Part shown: positions 36,819 to 46,926 of the stretch, in pieces
How positions within the stretch are numbered: the stretch's first letter is position 1
How the letters are laid out: every line of letters begins with the position of its first letter
DNA from: Bog-473 sp963751335
GTDB lineage: Bacteria; Actinomycetota; Acidimicrobiia; Acidimicrobiales; RAAP-2
DNA: 64,000 nucleotides
Assembly (NCBI GenBank): GCA_963751335.1
Contig: CAVVUB010000002.1
Span: 62,001-126,000, forward strand
Reading direction: 5' to 3'
Program-made: the position numbers and the translations under genes
Notes under the pieces: generated by a model
Seen by the model: the letters and a program-made list of their open reading frames with translations, nothing else
The model's database searches: none
What the model was told of the DNA's origin: nothing

Positions 36819-37598
36819 TCAGATGACTTCGGCATCGGGCTGGATGTCGTAACGGGTCTTCGCCGTATACGCCACCAGGATGGCCACGATCCCGGCGAGG
36901 ACGGCGGCAGTCTGGATGTCCCCGAACCCGGCGCCGCTCAGTTCCCTGGACTTGCTCAAGTAGTCAGCGAAGGACGCACCCAGAGGCCGGGTGATCACGT
37001 AGGCAAACCAGAAGGCGAAGATGGCGTTGAAGCGGAGGAACCTCCAGCCGACCCACGGGATCAGGATCACGCCACAAAAGAGGAGCGCCGAGCCGAGGTA
37101 CCCGAGTGCGAATGTGGTGGCAAAGAGATCCCCCACCGCCGTGCCAAGGGCGAACGTGGCGAACACCGTGGCCCAGTAGAACCACTCGCGCCGGTTGGTC
37201 GTGATGCTGTGGATGTCGAGCGTCTGCTCGGTGCGATTCCAGGCGTAAAAGACAACGGCAAGGACCAGGAGCCAGAACACCGTGGTCGCCACGTAGGGCA
37301 GCGCGAGGACGAGGTGCATGGTGTCCGCCACCCCGGTTCCCGCGGTGGCGATGGCCAGCGCCAGGTACCAGTAGCTGACGGCGCTGTAGCGCCGGGACCG
37401 GAACTGGAGGTAGAGGGCGGTGCAAAGCAGGGCTACCTCGACGAAGAAGCCCAAAACGCGGCTGACATTGGCCAGCCAGTCGGAGATCCCTTCGCCCGCA
37501 GCGGTGGTCGAGATCTTGATGACCCAGAAGAGGACGGTGACCTCGGGCACTTTCGCCGCGAGCGGCTGTTGGGTGAATACCCGGAGCAGTGAACGCAC
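36819..37598 (-). CDS. COG4705-type membrane protein
   Basis: This 259-residue protein has about eight hydrophobic helices in repeated pairs. The lead KVPEVTVLFWVIKISTTAAG, and later TEQTLDIHSITTNRREWFYW and YVITRPLGASFADYLSK, are typical of COG4705 (DUF347-related) membrane proteins, some of which have been linked to manganese handling; function is not established. I chose GTG 37598, preceded by a GAGGA site, over a longer in-frame start at 37700. Confidence 0.8.
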   Translation of the reverse strand: MRSLLRVFTQQPLAAKVPEVTVLFWVIKISTTAAGEGISDWLANVSRVLGFFVEVALLCTALYLQFRSRRYSAVSYWYLALAIATAGTGVADTMHLVLALPYVATTVFWLLVLAVVFYAWNRTEQTLDIHSITTNRREWFYWATVFATFALGTAVGDLFATTFALGYLGSALLFCGVILIPWVGWRFLRFNAIFAFWFAYVITRPLGASFADYLSKSRELSGAGFGDIQTAAVLAGIVAILVAYTAKTRYDIQPDAEVI

Positions 37599-37736
37599 GG
37601 TTGAATCCTCGAGGAAGCTTGCGGGCGAGAGATCGAGCGGGATCCGCCAGGCCCGTCGCACCCGAAACTGTAGGTCACCTGCGCGATGCCGAGAGCGCAC
37701 CTGACCCGCCGGTTGCCTAGCGAGGCGACGGCTGCG

Positions 37737-38795
37737 TCAGCGGAGCGACACCGGTACTCCGCCCGCGGCCGAGCGGTAGGCGGCGTCCACCAGGCGATGT
37801 GCCTCCACGGCCTCGATGAGGCTCGGCTCCGGTGCGATGCCTGCCGCGACGGCGTCGACGAAGGCCCGGTCGGCCTCCACGTAGGCCCGCACGGCCAGCC
37901 CCACCTCGTCGTCGCCCAGGGGCAGGGCATCGACCCACTCGGGCGAGGGGCACTGGCGCACCTCGGTGTCATCTCCAGTCTGTATGTGGAGTGGTCCCCG
38001 GAACTCGTTGTCGAGCCACACCATCGCGTCGCGAAAGAACACCTCGATACGCCGAGTGGAGCCCCGGCTCAAGATGTTGTGCCAGACGCTGGTGAGCTGG
38101 GCCTCGAACCCGGACTCGAAGCTCAAGGTGACGGCGGCCAGGTCCTCGATCCCCTCGTGCCCGGCGAAGTTCGCGGTCCGGGCCGAGACCTGTCGGACTT
38201 CGCCGAAGCAGAAGCGCAAGATGTCGACGTCGTGAATGGAGTGCTCGATGAGGCACCCCCCGCCCGCCTGCTCCACGTCAGAACGCCATTTGGAGGCATA
38301 GTGGCCTTGGATGGGGAAGAACTGATCGTCTCGGAAGATCGCTGCCATGGGAGCGCCAAGCACTCCGCGGGTGACAAGGTCGCGCAGGGCACGAAACACG
38401 GGAGCACTGCGTAGGACCAGGCCGCACTGGGTGGCCGGCCCCGAGGCTGCCGCAAACTCGGCCATCGACCGAGCACCCGCCAAGTCGCGATCGAGCGGTT
38501 TTTCACAGAACACCGCGCGCCCCTTGGAGAGGGCGGCATCGACGGCCTGGCGATGGGCCGAGGTCGGGGTACATACCCAGACCACATCGGCCCGCTCGGC
38601 CACCTCGGTCGCATCGGCCGCCAACGCGGCACCGTCTGCACCCACCACGTCGAGGAAGCCTTGGGCTCGGCGTTGCCGCGGATCGTGGACCGTCACGATG
38701 GAGGCGTCGATCACGCCCCCGTCGATCATCGCCTTGAGTCCGAGCCCGTGGGCCCAAGCGATGAGGCCGGACCCCACGAAGCCGATGCGCATCAT
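37737..38795 (-). CDS. Gfo/Idh/MocA-family oxidoreductase
   Basis: This 352-residue NAD(P)-dependent dehydrogenase has the Rossmann loop IGFVGSGLIAWAHG, the signature VFCEKPLDRDLAGA (EKP motif) and GGGCLIEHSIHDVDILRF, where the His is the likely catalytic residue. The family oxidises or reduces sugars, inositols and related compounds. The ATG overlaps the stop of the ACT-domain gene. It is the last gene of a five-gene run that starts with the ATP-grasp protein. Substrate is unknown. Confidence 0.9.
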   Translation of the reverse strand: MMRIGFVGSGLIAWAHGLGLKAMIDGGVIDASIVTVHDPRQRRAQGFLDVVGADGAALAADATEVAERADVVWVCTPTSAHRQAVDAALSKGRAVFCEKPLDRDLAGARSMAEFAAASGPATQCGLVLRSAPVFRALRDLVTRGVLGAPMAAIFRDDQFFPIQGHYASKWRSDVEQAGGGCLIEHSIHDVDILRFCFGEVRQVSARTANFAGHEGIEDLAAVTLSFESGFEAQLTSVWHNILSRGSTRRIEVFFRDAMVWLDNEFRGPLHIQTGDDTEVRQCPSPEWVDALPLGDDEVGLAVRAYVEADRAFVDAVAAGIAPEPSLIEAVEAHRLVDAAYRSAAGGVPVSLR

Positions 38796-39508
38796 CGGTC
38801 GGGAGACGAGAAAGTGTGCACCGGCGTCGTCAGAGCGTGCTCTGGCCCTCTCGCTCCAGGGAGAGGACTCCCCCCAAGAGCCAGGACGAAGCGGGCCGCC
38901 ACCATCACCAGCATGGCGATCTCGCGGCGCTCCCTGCGCCGAATGGCCACCGGCCGGCCACCACAGACGATCAGGCCGGCGTCGGGAACGGGTTCGACGA
39001 ACACGCCTGATCCGGTCGTGTCGTTGGCCGGGTCGGCCCCGCTGCGTGACCCCTCGGCGAACGCCGCCACCCATTGCACCGACGGGACGTCCTCACCATA
39101 TGCCTCCACGAAGCCGTGCCACTCGTCGTCGGCCAGAGCCAGCCAGGACAGGTCGAAGAGCGCAAACAGACGGCCGGTGAGCGCAGCCAACGCGGCGTCG
39201 GGTGTGGCGGCGGCCACGATGGCGGTGGCCGCACTCAGGACCGTGTCCTCCCGGTCGGGTGCCTCGGTGAGGAGCTCGGTGACCTCCTCCACACCGACGC
39301 CGGGCACGTTGCGCACCCCGCGGCACACGGCGTCGACCGCGCCCACCTCGTCGGGCAGTTCCACCACGAGTTCGTCGATGGCCACACCCGCCTCGCGCTC
39401 GAGCACCTCGAGACCGATCACGTTCCCTTTCACCGCACCGATCTCAGCCGCGACGGCGCCCAGGACGCCCGGCCCGTCGGGCAGCCAGATGCGCATACGG
39501 GTCAACAC
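38792..39508 (-). CDS. ACT-domain protein of unknown function
   Basis: The first 75 residues form an ACT regulatory domain (RIWLPDGPGVLGAVAAEIGA), a fold that binds amino acids. The remaining 160 residues are Ala/Leu-rich with a GAF-like or sensor-type layout (GSGVFVEPVPDAGLIVCGG), not assigned to a family. It probably senses a small molecule for its operon. Two bp separate it from the transglutaminase stop; its own stop overlaps the downstream dehydrogenase start. Confidence 0.75.
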   Translation of the reverse strand: MLTRMRIWLPDGPGVLGAVAAEIGAVKGNVIGLEVLEREAGVAIDELVVELPDEVGAVDAVCRGVRNVPGVGVEEVTELLTEAPDREDTVLSAATAIVAAATPDAALAALTGRLFALFDLSWLALADDEWHGFVEAYGEDVPSVQWVAAFAEGSRSGADPANDTTGSGVFVEPVPDAGLIVCGGRPVAIRRRERREIAMLVMVAARFVLALGGSPLPGARGPEHALTTPVHTFSSPDR

Positions 39509-39510
39509 CG

Positions 39511-40353
39511 TCAGTGCGTCCTTGTCATCCGCACCACCACCCGCATGGCGTTCTCCGCGTTGCCGGCGTAAATACCCTTGACCGGCGGCACGTCGGAGTA
39601 GTCGCGCCCGCGCCCGACCGCGACGTGACGCTCACCGACTTCGAGATCGTTGGTGGGGTCGTACCCCCACCATTTGCCGGTCCAGACCTCGACCCAGGCG
39701 TGGCTCTCGCCCGTAATCTCCTCGCCGATGGCGGCGTCACCGTCAGGGTGAAAATACCCCGATACGTACCGGCTGGGGAGGCCGACCGATCGGGACAGAG
39801 CCAGCGACAGGTGGGCAAAATCCTGACACACCCCTGCACCGTCGGTATAGGCCTCGTTGGCCGAGGTATGCACGCCGGTGACGCCACGCATATAACGCAA
39901 CGAGTCGTGCGTGTACTCGAACACAGCCCGGGCCGTGTCCAGTGGTCGCGACCTGCGCAGCTCGGCCGCGATGGCGGCCAGCTCGGCATTGGGCCGGGTA
40001 TAGAGCTTGTGCGCACGGTGATCCGCCATGGTGAGGGCGGCGTCACTCACGTCGTCCCAACTGCAGTCGTCCGGCGGGTGGGACGTCTGGGTGTCGACCA
40101 GCGCGTTGCCCGTAATGGACAGGACCTCGTGGCCACGGTCGACGTTGAAGGCAACGACATGGGTTCCCCAGTAATCCACGTAGGAGTACTGCTGGGCTCC
40201 GGGCATCGTGACGATCCTCGTCTCGAGCGCCGTCTGACGCAGCTCGGTGCGTGGAGTGAGGCGAAGCTCGTTGTAGGAGGCCCGGGCCGGAGAGTCGTAG
40301 TCGAAGCGCGTCTCGTGCACCACCTTGAGGCGCCAACCTTCCGAACGGATCAT
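39511..40353 (-). CDS. Transglutaminase-like cysteine peptidase
   Basis: This 280-residue protein has an N-terminal beta domain (about 8-80) and a transglutaminase core with the triad C176 (GAGVCQDFAHL), H218 (SHAWVEVW) and D232 (WWGYDPTND). Proteins of this kind sit with alpha-E and circularly permuted ATP-grasp proteins in a conserved set predicted to make and process peptide products. The start at ATG 40353 overlaps the alpha-E stop. An upstream extension in the same frame is antisense to that gene and is rejected. Confidence 0.92.
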   Translation of the reverse strand: MIRSEGWRLKVVHETRFDYDSPARASYNELRLTPRTELRQTALETRIVTMPGAQQYSYVDYWGTHVVAFNVDRGHEVLSITGNALVDTQTSHPPDDCSWDDVSDAALTMADHRAHKLYTRPNAELAAIAAELRRSRPLDTARAVFEYTHDSLRYMRGVTGVHTSANEAYTDGAGVCQDFAHLSLALSRSVGLPSRYVSGYFHPDGDAAIGEEITGESHAWVEVWTGKWWGYDPTNDLEVGERHVAVGRGRDYSDVPPVKGIYAGNAENAMRVVVRMTRTH

Positions 40354-41294
40354 GCCAACCCTCCACCGCTCCGCCATTGCGTCGGCAGGTCCTGGGCGAA
40401 GTAGCGCGCCGTCACCGCGTCGGACACGGACGAGATGGAAGATTGCAGACGTTCGAGACGAGTCTCGAGCCCGCGGGCCAGGGTGGCCGGGGCGGAGTAC
40501 TCCAACTCGGCTCGGGCCAGACCCACCAGGCCACGGGCGTCGTCCCATGTGCCGTCGCGCCCGGCGTTGATCTGGTCGAGGCATTCCTCGGCCAGGGTGA
40601 GCGACGCGAAGGCCGAGCGCGGGAACAATCGGTCGCGCAGGAGGAAGTCCAGCACCCGGCCCGGCTCGACCACGCCCTGGGACAGGCGCAAGTAGGGCTC
40701 ATAGCCGCCGCAGGAACGCAACAGCATGACAAGCCCGCTGTCGTGAACCTCGTCAAAGGCGACTGTGGTCAGCTGGCGAGCCACCACGTCGGTCCGCTCG
40801 AGACACCGGCCCAACGTGAAGAACAGCCAGGTCTGGTCCCGGCTCATCATGGTGTCGGCCAAACCCATCATCCCGGCACACTGCGTCTTGACGAACGACA
40901 GGTAGAGGGCGGGTCCGGCCACCCGGCTCACCTCCCACTGCTGGGCCAGCTGGGACCATGTGGCATTGATGTGCTCCCAGAATTCGACCGGCACGACATG
41001 GCGTACGGCTCGGGTGTTCTCGCGTGCCGCGGCCAGCGCGCCGGCGATGGACGTGCGCTGGTTCGGGTCGGTGGCCAGGCGCTCGGTGGCCTGCCAGAGC
41101 GTCTCGGTCCCGCTGTCGGGCAGGCCCATCACGGCGAGGAGCCGTCGGGCCGCGTGCGAACCCTCGACGTCGCTCTGCTCGAGCGCCTGATACACCGAGA
41201 CGTCGAGGATGCGGGCGGTTCCCTCGGCCCGCTCGACGTAACGACCGACCCAGAAGATGTTTTCGGCCACCCGACTCAGCAGGGCGCGGGTCAT
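40350..41294 (-). CDS. Alpha-E domain protein
   Basis: This 314-residue all-helical protein belongs to the alpha-E family (LLSRVAENIFWVGRYVERAE at the start, QTWLFFTLGRCLERTDVVA in the middle). It is always found with a circularly permuted ATP-grasp ligase and a transglutaminase, and is thought to assist that peptide-forming system. No enzymatic residues are assigned. The start at ATG 41294 overlaps the stop of the ATP-grasp gene by four bases. Confidence 0.92.
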   Translation of the reverse strand: MTRALLSRVAENIFWVGRYVERAEGTARILDVSVYQALEQSDVEGSHAARRLLAVMGLPDSGTETLWQATERLATDPNQRTSIAGALAAARENTRAVRHVVPVEFWEHINATWSQLAQQWEVSRVAGPALYLSFVKTQCAGMMGLADTMMSRDQTWLFFTLGRCLERTDVVARQLTTVAFDEVHDSGLVMLLRSCGGYEPYLRLSQGVVEPGRVLDFLLRDRLFPRSAFASLTLAEECLDQINAGRDGTWDDARGLVGLARAELEYSAPATLARGLETRLERLQSSISSVSDAVTARYFAQDLPTQWRSGGGLA

Positions 41295-42925
41295 GGCTCG
41301 GCCGCGTGCCGGGGCAGACGAGGCTCGGGGTCCTGTTCCACTTGTCGTTGCTGCTGTTGTTGCTGCTGCTGCACCCCGAAATCGGATTCGGGCAGCGGGC
41401 CGACGTCCATCGGTGGGCCGGCCATGAGCGGTGTGCTCTGGCGGGGTGGAAGCACGGGCATGGTGAGCCCTCCGCCCACGACCCAAGTGTCCTTGGATCC
41501 TCCGCCCTGGCTCGAGTTGACGACGAGCCCGCCCTCGCTGAGGGCCACCCTGGTCAGACCACCGGGCAGGACCCAGATGTCCTCACCGTCGTTGACCGCG
41601 AAGGGCCGCAGGTCGACGTGGCGCCGCACCATGGTGCGATCGACCCAGGTGGGTGAGGTCGAGAGCGCCACCACCCGCTGGGCGATCCAGTGACGAGGGT
41701 CGGCCTCGACCTCGAGCGCCAGCTCGTCGAGTTCGGCCCCGGTGGCCGCCGGACCGATGACCAGACCCTTGCCGCCCGAGCCGTCGACCCGCTTGAAGAC
41801 GAGCTCATCGCGGCGACCCAGCGCGTCCTTGCGCACCGAGACGTCCTGGAGGTGCATGGTCTCGACGTTGCGGAGGATCGGGTCCTCCCCCAGGTAGTAG
41901 CGGATCATCGCCGGCACGTAGGTGTAGACGAGCTTGTCGTCGGCTACTCCGTTGCCGACACCGTTGGCGATGGACACTCGACCCGCCCGGGCTGCGTTGA
42001 TGATGCCCGGGCAGCCGACCAGGGAATCGGGGCGGAATTGGAGGGGGTCGAGATAGTGGTCATCGATGCGCCGGTAGATGACGTGGACCGGCACCTCGCC
42101 CTCGGTCGTGCGGAGGAAGACGTCCGTGCCGTGACAAACCAGGTCCCGCCCCTCGACCAGGTGGACGCCCATGAGGCGGGCCAGCAGCGCATGCTCGTAG
42201 AACGCCGAGTTGTGCACGCCCGGGGTCAGGACCACGACGGTGGGGTCGGCTACCGAAGAGGGCGCAGCCCGGCGGAGAGCGTTGATCAGCCGGGCCGGGT
42301 AATCGGTGACCATCTGTATGGGCTGGCCCCAGAACAGCTCAGGCAGAACGCGCGCCATGGCGGCCCGATTTGCCAGCACATAGCTTACGCCCGAGGGGCT
42401 GCGAAGGTTGTCCTCGAGCACGCGGAATTCGCCGTCCTCGTCGCGAATCACGTCGATCCCCGCCACGTGGATACGCACCCCGTTGGGCGGCGAAAACCCG
42501 TGGGCGGCGCGGACGAAGCCGGGCGAGCTGGTCACGACCTCATGCGGTATCAGGCCGTCGCTGACGATCCGGGCCGCGCCGTAGACGTCGGCCAGGAAGA
42601 GCTCGAGGGCCCGGACCCGCTGGACCACGCCGTCGGAGACCGTCGACCACTCCGATGCCGTAAAGATCCGGGGTGCCACGTCGAGGGGGAAGGGCCGCTC
42701 CTCGCCGTCGAGATCGAAGGTGACCCCCTGGTCCATGAAGGCCCGGGCCAGCCGCGAGGCCCGGGCCGAGACGTCGTCGGGACCCATCTGGGCCAGCGAG
42801 GTGGCCACCCCGGCGTAGGGCTCGCGGGTGCGCCCGGATCCGTCGACCATTTCGTCGAAGGCAGCCTGGGTCAGACCCCGGGCCGCTTCGCCGTAGCCCT
42901 CGAAGAGGTCTCCCACGGGCCTCAC
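41291..42925 (-). CDS. Circularly permuted ATP-grasp type 2 protein
   Basis: This 544-residue ligase-like protein starts the five-gene run. Family marks include EWSTVSDGVVQRVRALELFL, VLEDNLRSPSGVSYVLANR, FKRVDGSGGKGLVIGP and the C-terminal VNSSQGGGSKDTWVV. ATP-grasp enzymes form amide bonds through acyl phosphates; this type is predicted to make peptides processed by the alpha-E/transglutaminase partners. The C-terminus carries eight consecutive Gln residues (coding bases 41348-41371). The start codon at 42925 is GTG. Confidence 0.92.
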   Translation of the reverse strand: MRPVGDLFEGYGEAARGLTQAAFDEMVDGSGRTREPYAGVATSLAQMGPDDVSARASRLARAFMDQGVTFDLDGEERPFPLDVAPRIFTASEWSTVSDGVVQRVRALELFLADVYGAARIVSDGLIPHEVVTSSPGFVRAAHGFSPPNGVRIHVAGIDVIRDEDGEFRVLEDNLRSPSGVSYVLANRAAMARVLPELFWGQPIQMVTDYPARLINALRRAAPSSVADPTVVVLTPGVHNSAFYEHALLARLMGVHLVEGRDLVCHGTDVFLRTTEGEVPVHVIYRRIDDHYLDPLQFRPDSLVGCPGIINAARAGRVSIANGVGNGVADDKLVYTYVPAMIRYYLGEDPILRNVETMHLQDVSVRKDALGRRDELVFKRVDGSGGKGLVIGPAATGAELDELALEVEADPRHWIAQRVVALSTSPTWVDRTMVRRHVDLRPFAVNDGEDIWVLPGGLTRVALSEGGLVVNSSQGGGSKDTWVVGGGLTMPVLPPRQSTPLMAGPPMDVGPLPESDFGVQQQQQQQQRQVEQDPEPRLPRHAAEP

Positions 42926-43037
42926 AGTGCCAGGTATGTGTTTCGCCGTCGTTTCACGGCCGCGAACAGCCGGTGACGGCGGCGCCTCGGATAGTGCGAA
43001 AAGCGCGACTCCTCAACTTCCGCAGCGTACCGGGCTC

Positions 43038-44033
43038 TTACCCGATCAGCCCAAGCCCCTTCACATCGTTGCGCTCGGCCTCGAGCTCGTCGCTCGTGAT
43101 CTTGATGCGGTCCTGGGCAAAGGCGCTGTGCGAGAAGCCCTCGACCACGGACCAACCGCCCTTGCCGTCGGCGCTGACCGGGAAGCCGAACTGGAGGCCC
43201 TCTGGAGCCCCGTACTGGCCTGAGCTGGCGACAGCGACGGAGAAGGAGTCACCAGGGGCGGTGGCCGTGCGCAGGCTGACCACCGTGTCGATCGCGGCCG
43301 AGGCGGCCGAGGCGGCCGAGGACGAGCCGCGGGCGTCGATGATGGCAGCACCCCGCTTCTGGACGGTCGTGATGAAGTCACCCTCGAGCCACTCCGAGTC
43401 GGTGATGACGTCGGTCGCAGCTTTGCCGCCGATCTTCGCGTTGGCGAAGTCGGGATACTGAGTGGCCGAGTGGTTGCCCCAGATGGCCACATTGCTCACG
43501 TCGGCCACCGGTGCATTGGCCTTGGCGGCCAACTGCGCCTTGGCCCGGTTCTCGTCGAGCCGGGTCATGGCGAACCAGCGCTCGGCCGGTACCTCGGGCG
43601 CGTTCGAGCGGGCGATGAGACAATTTGTGTTGCAGGGGTTTCCCACGACGAGGATGCGCACGTCGGAGGCGGCGTTCTCGGCGATGGCCCGGCCTTGCGG
43701 CTTGAAGATGCCGCCGTTCACGCTGAGCAGGTCGCCGCGCTCCATGCCGGCCTTGCGCGGGATGGATCCGACGAGGAGGGCCCACGACGTACCGTCGAAG
43801 GCGGTCTTGAGGTCAGAGGTCTGCACGATGTCGTGCACCAAGGGGAACGCGCAGTCATCGATCTCCATGACCACGCCTTCGAGCACCTTCAGAGCTGGCT
43901 CGATTTCCAGCAGACGCAAGACGATCGGCTGGTCCGCGCCGAGCAGCTGGCCCGAGGCGATACGGAACAGGAGTGAGTAACCGATCTGACCGGCAGCGCC
44001 GGTGACGGTGACGTGGACGGGTGACTTGGCCAT
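43038..44033 (-). CDS. mdh: Malate dehydrogenase
   Basis: This enzyme interconverts malate and oxaloacetate in the TCA cycle. The 331-residue protein has the NAD loop VTGAAGQIGYSLLFRIASG, LVGSIPRKAGMERGDLL, the substrate arginine block AMTRLDENRAKAQLA and the catalytic His in IWGNHSATQYPDF. It is of the cytosolic/actinobacterial type (MDH-like LDH/MDH superfamily). The start is ATG 44033 after AAGG. The icd gene lies just upstream on the same strand (70-bp gap). Confidence 0.96.
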   Translation of the reverse strand: MAKSPVHVTVTGAAGQIGYSLLFRIASGQLLGADQPIVLRLLEIEPALKVLEGVVMEIDDCAFPLVHDIVQTSDLKTAFDGTSWALLVGSIPRKAGMERGDLLSVNGGIFKPQGRAIAENAASDVRILVVGNPCNTNCLIARSNAPEVPAERWFAMTRLDENRAKAQLAAKANAPVADVSNVAIWGNHSATQYPDFANAKIGGKAATDVITDSEWLEGDFITTVQKRGAAIIDARGSSSAASAASAAIDTVVSLRTATAPGDSFSVAVASSGQYGAPEGLQFGFPVSADGKGGWSVVEGFSHSAFAQDRIKITSDELEAERNDVKGLGLIG

Positions 44034-44103
44034 TGGGGCTGACCTTCCTCTCTCGCGTGATGCGTCAAACGGGTGGGGTCTGTGGGGAAGCGGTGCTGCA
44101 GGC

Positions 44104-45300
<1,197 letters not shown>

Positions 45301-45814
45301 GATCCGGATGCTATGGGCAGGAGCCGGAACTGACTAATTGCCGTGCTCAGGACCATTTTTGTGTGCTCAGTGCCAGTGGCGCCGGGAGGAGGGCAAGGGC
45401 AGGATCATGAACCCAGCCGGGCTGAGGCAGGGCACTGGTCCCCCAGGTTCGAAGACGACGAGCCAAATCCCTTCTCGACTACTTGTTCCTCGCACTTCGG
45501 TTCAGCGAGGGACCACGAGCACTCTTCGTCACTTCGTAGCGCCAACAATGAAATCTCTGAGGGGTTCCTTCGGTGTGCGACTTCGCACAATCCGATGCTC
45601 AGGGTAAACCCAGCTACTTGGATAGGGAAGGCTTCTACCATCGATTCTCGAGAAGATTCGACCGGTCGAGTCTTTCGCATCGCTCCACCGGATCGACGAT
45701 GCCGGCTACAAGAGCCCGGTCCAAACCGGCGCCCAAGGCGCGCCAGTTGCACCCTCGATAGGATCTGCCGTCGCTAACACCGTTCCGGAAGCGGTGACTC
45801 GAGGTCGGAGATTG
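45301..45814. other. Non-coding stretch, AT-richer than neighbours
   Basis: Between the divergent icd and sulfotransferase genes no coding frame, repeat or RNA gene is recognised. The composition drops in GC content and remains low into the sulfotransferase gene, suggesting the left edge of an acquired segment. Confidence 0.4.
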
Positions 45815-46798
45815 ATGGTCGCAGCAGAGGTGGGATCAAATTCAACCTTCGTTGATCCATGCGTCGCCGTCATCGGGACAGATCGAAGTGGTACCTCAGC
45901 GACCGCGGGACTGTTGGTTGCCCTCGGGCTAACCGGACCTCCCGCGAATGACCTAGTCCCAGCGGGAGACTCCAACACGCAAGGCCATTGGGAGAGCCGT
46001 TCAGTCGTCAAGTGCAACAGAAGTCTATTGCGCGCCGTTGGTTGCACTGGATTCTCTCCTCCGCCCGTTACGCTCGATTGGGATCACGTCCCTGACCGAG
46101 CGATGAGGATGTCCGACGCGAGGCGGTGGTTCGAAGCCACGTATGCGGATCGACCCATGATGGTGAAGGATCCTCGTATGTGCCTGACGTTGCCATTCTG
46201 GCGCGAGGCGTTGCCGGCACCAATGGCCGCTGTCCTTGTCCTTCGTAATCCGCTGAAGGTCGCCCGATCCCTGGAAGCACGAGATGGTCTGCCAATGTCG
46301 CTCGGCCTCGCTCTGTGGGATCGGCATATGCGGTCAGCCGCTCTTGGGTTGACTGGAATGCCAACCTTCGTAATCGAATACGACCGAATGTTGTCGGACC
46401 CGCTTACTGGAACGGCAGAAGTCGTTGAATTCCTCGGGCAGCTCCGTATCGCCGTCTCTTCCGAAGCAAAAAGCCGTGCATCGACATGGTTCGATGCACG
46501 GCTGCGTCATCAGCGATCTGAGATCGATGAGTATGCCGACTTAGCCGGCGTTCAGCAGGAGATGTTTTTACAACTGACTTCACTCTTCGGCTTCCACGAT
46601 CCATGGGCGCCTCAGGTCTTTCCCGAACCACAGCTTTGGATCGACGACGTCATTCGACTGCAGCGCCAAATTGGCTTCAAGAGTCGCGAGTTGAAACGAT
46701 TCCGGAAGTCGCGGACGTCTCAACTTGCTTCGACAGTGGCAAAGGTTCGGATGCATCGCAGTGGATCAGGGCGCCCACGAGGGCAGAAATCCGACTGA
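45815..46798 (+). CDS. Sulfotransferase family protein
   Basis: This 327-residue protein has the PAPS-binding loop CVAVIGTDRSGTSATAGLL (5'-phosphosulfate site) and VLVLRNPLKVARSLEARDG (3'-phosphate site). It resembles sulfotransferases that act on polysaccharides or glycolipids. The C-terminal 50 residues are basic and coiled. ATG 45815 has a GGAG site; an earlier in-frame GTG at 45794 is possible. Codon use is less GC-biased than in the surrounding genes, a sign of transfer. Confidence 0.85.
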   Translation: MVAAEVGSNSTFVDPCVAVIGTDRSGTSATAGLLVALGLTGPPANDLVPAGDSNTQGHWESRSVVKCNRSLLRAVGCTGFSPPPVTLDWDHVPDRAMRMSDARRWFEATYADRPMMVKDPRMCLTLPFWREALPAPMAAVLVLRNPLKVARSLEARDGLPMSLGLALWDRHMRSAALGLTGMPTFVIEYDRMLSDPLTGTAEVVEFLGQLRIAVSSEAKSRASTWFDARLRHQRSEIDEYADLAGVQQEMFLQLTSLFGFHDPWAPQVFPEPQLWIDDVIRLQRQIGFKSRELKRFRKSRTSQLASTVAKVRMHRSGSGRPRGQKSD

Positions 46799-46926
46799 AT
46801 CACGGGACCGCTATCGCCGTGGTGTAGGAGCGGTCCGGCCGCTGATCAGTATCGTCGGGGTCCCGATCGGGGCCCGCAGATGGCGGACCTTATCCGTCCT
46901 GCCGTTCGTCTCTACCCCGCTCGTCT

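Noticed and set aside
41348..41371. CTG/TTG trinucleotide run considered as a repeat element
   Set aside because: It lies within the ATP-grasp coding frame and encodes a Gln tract; it is not an independent element.
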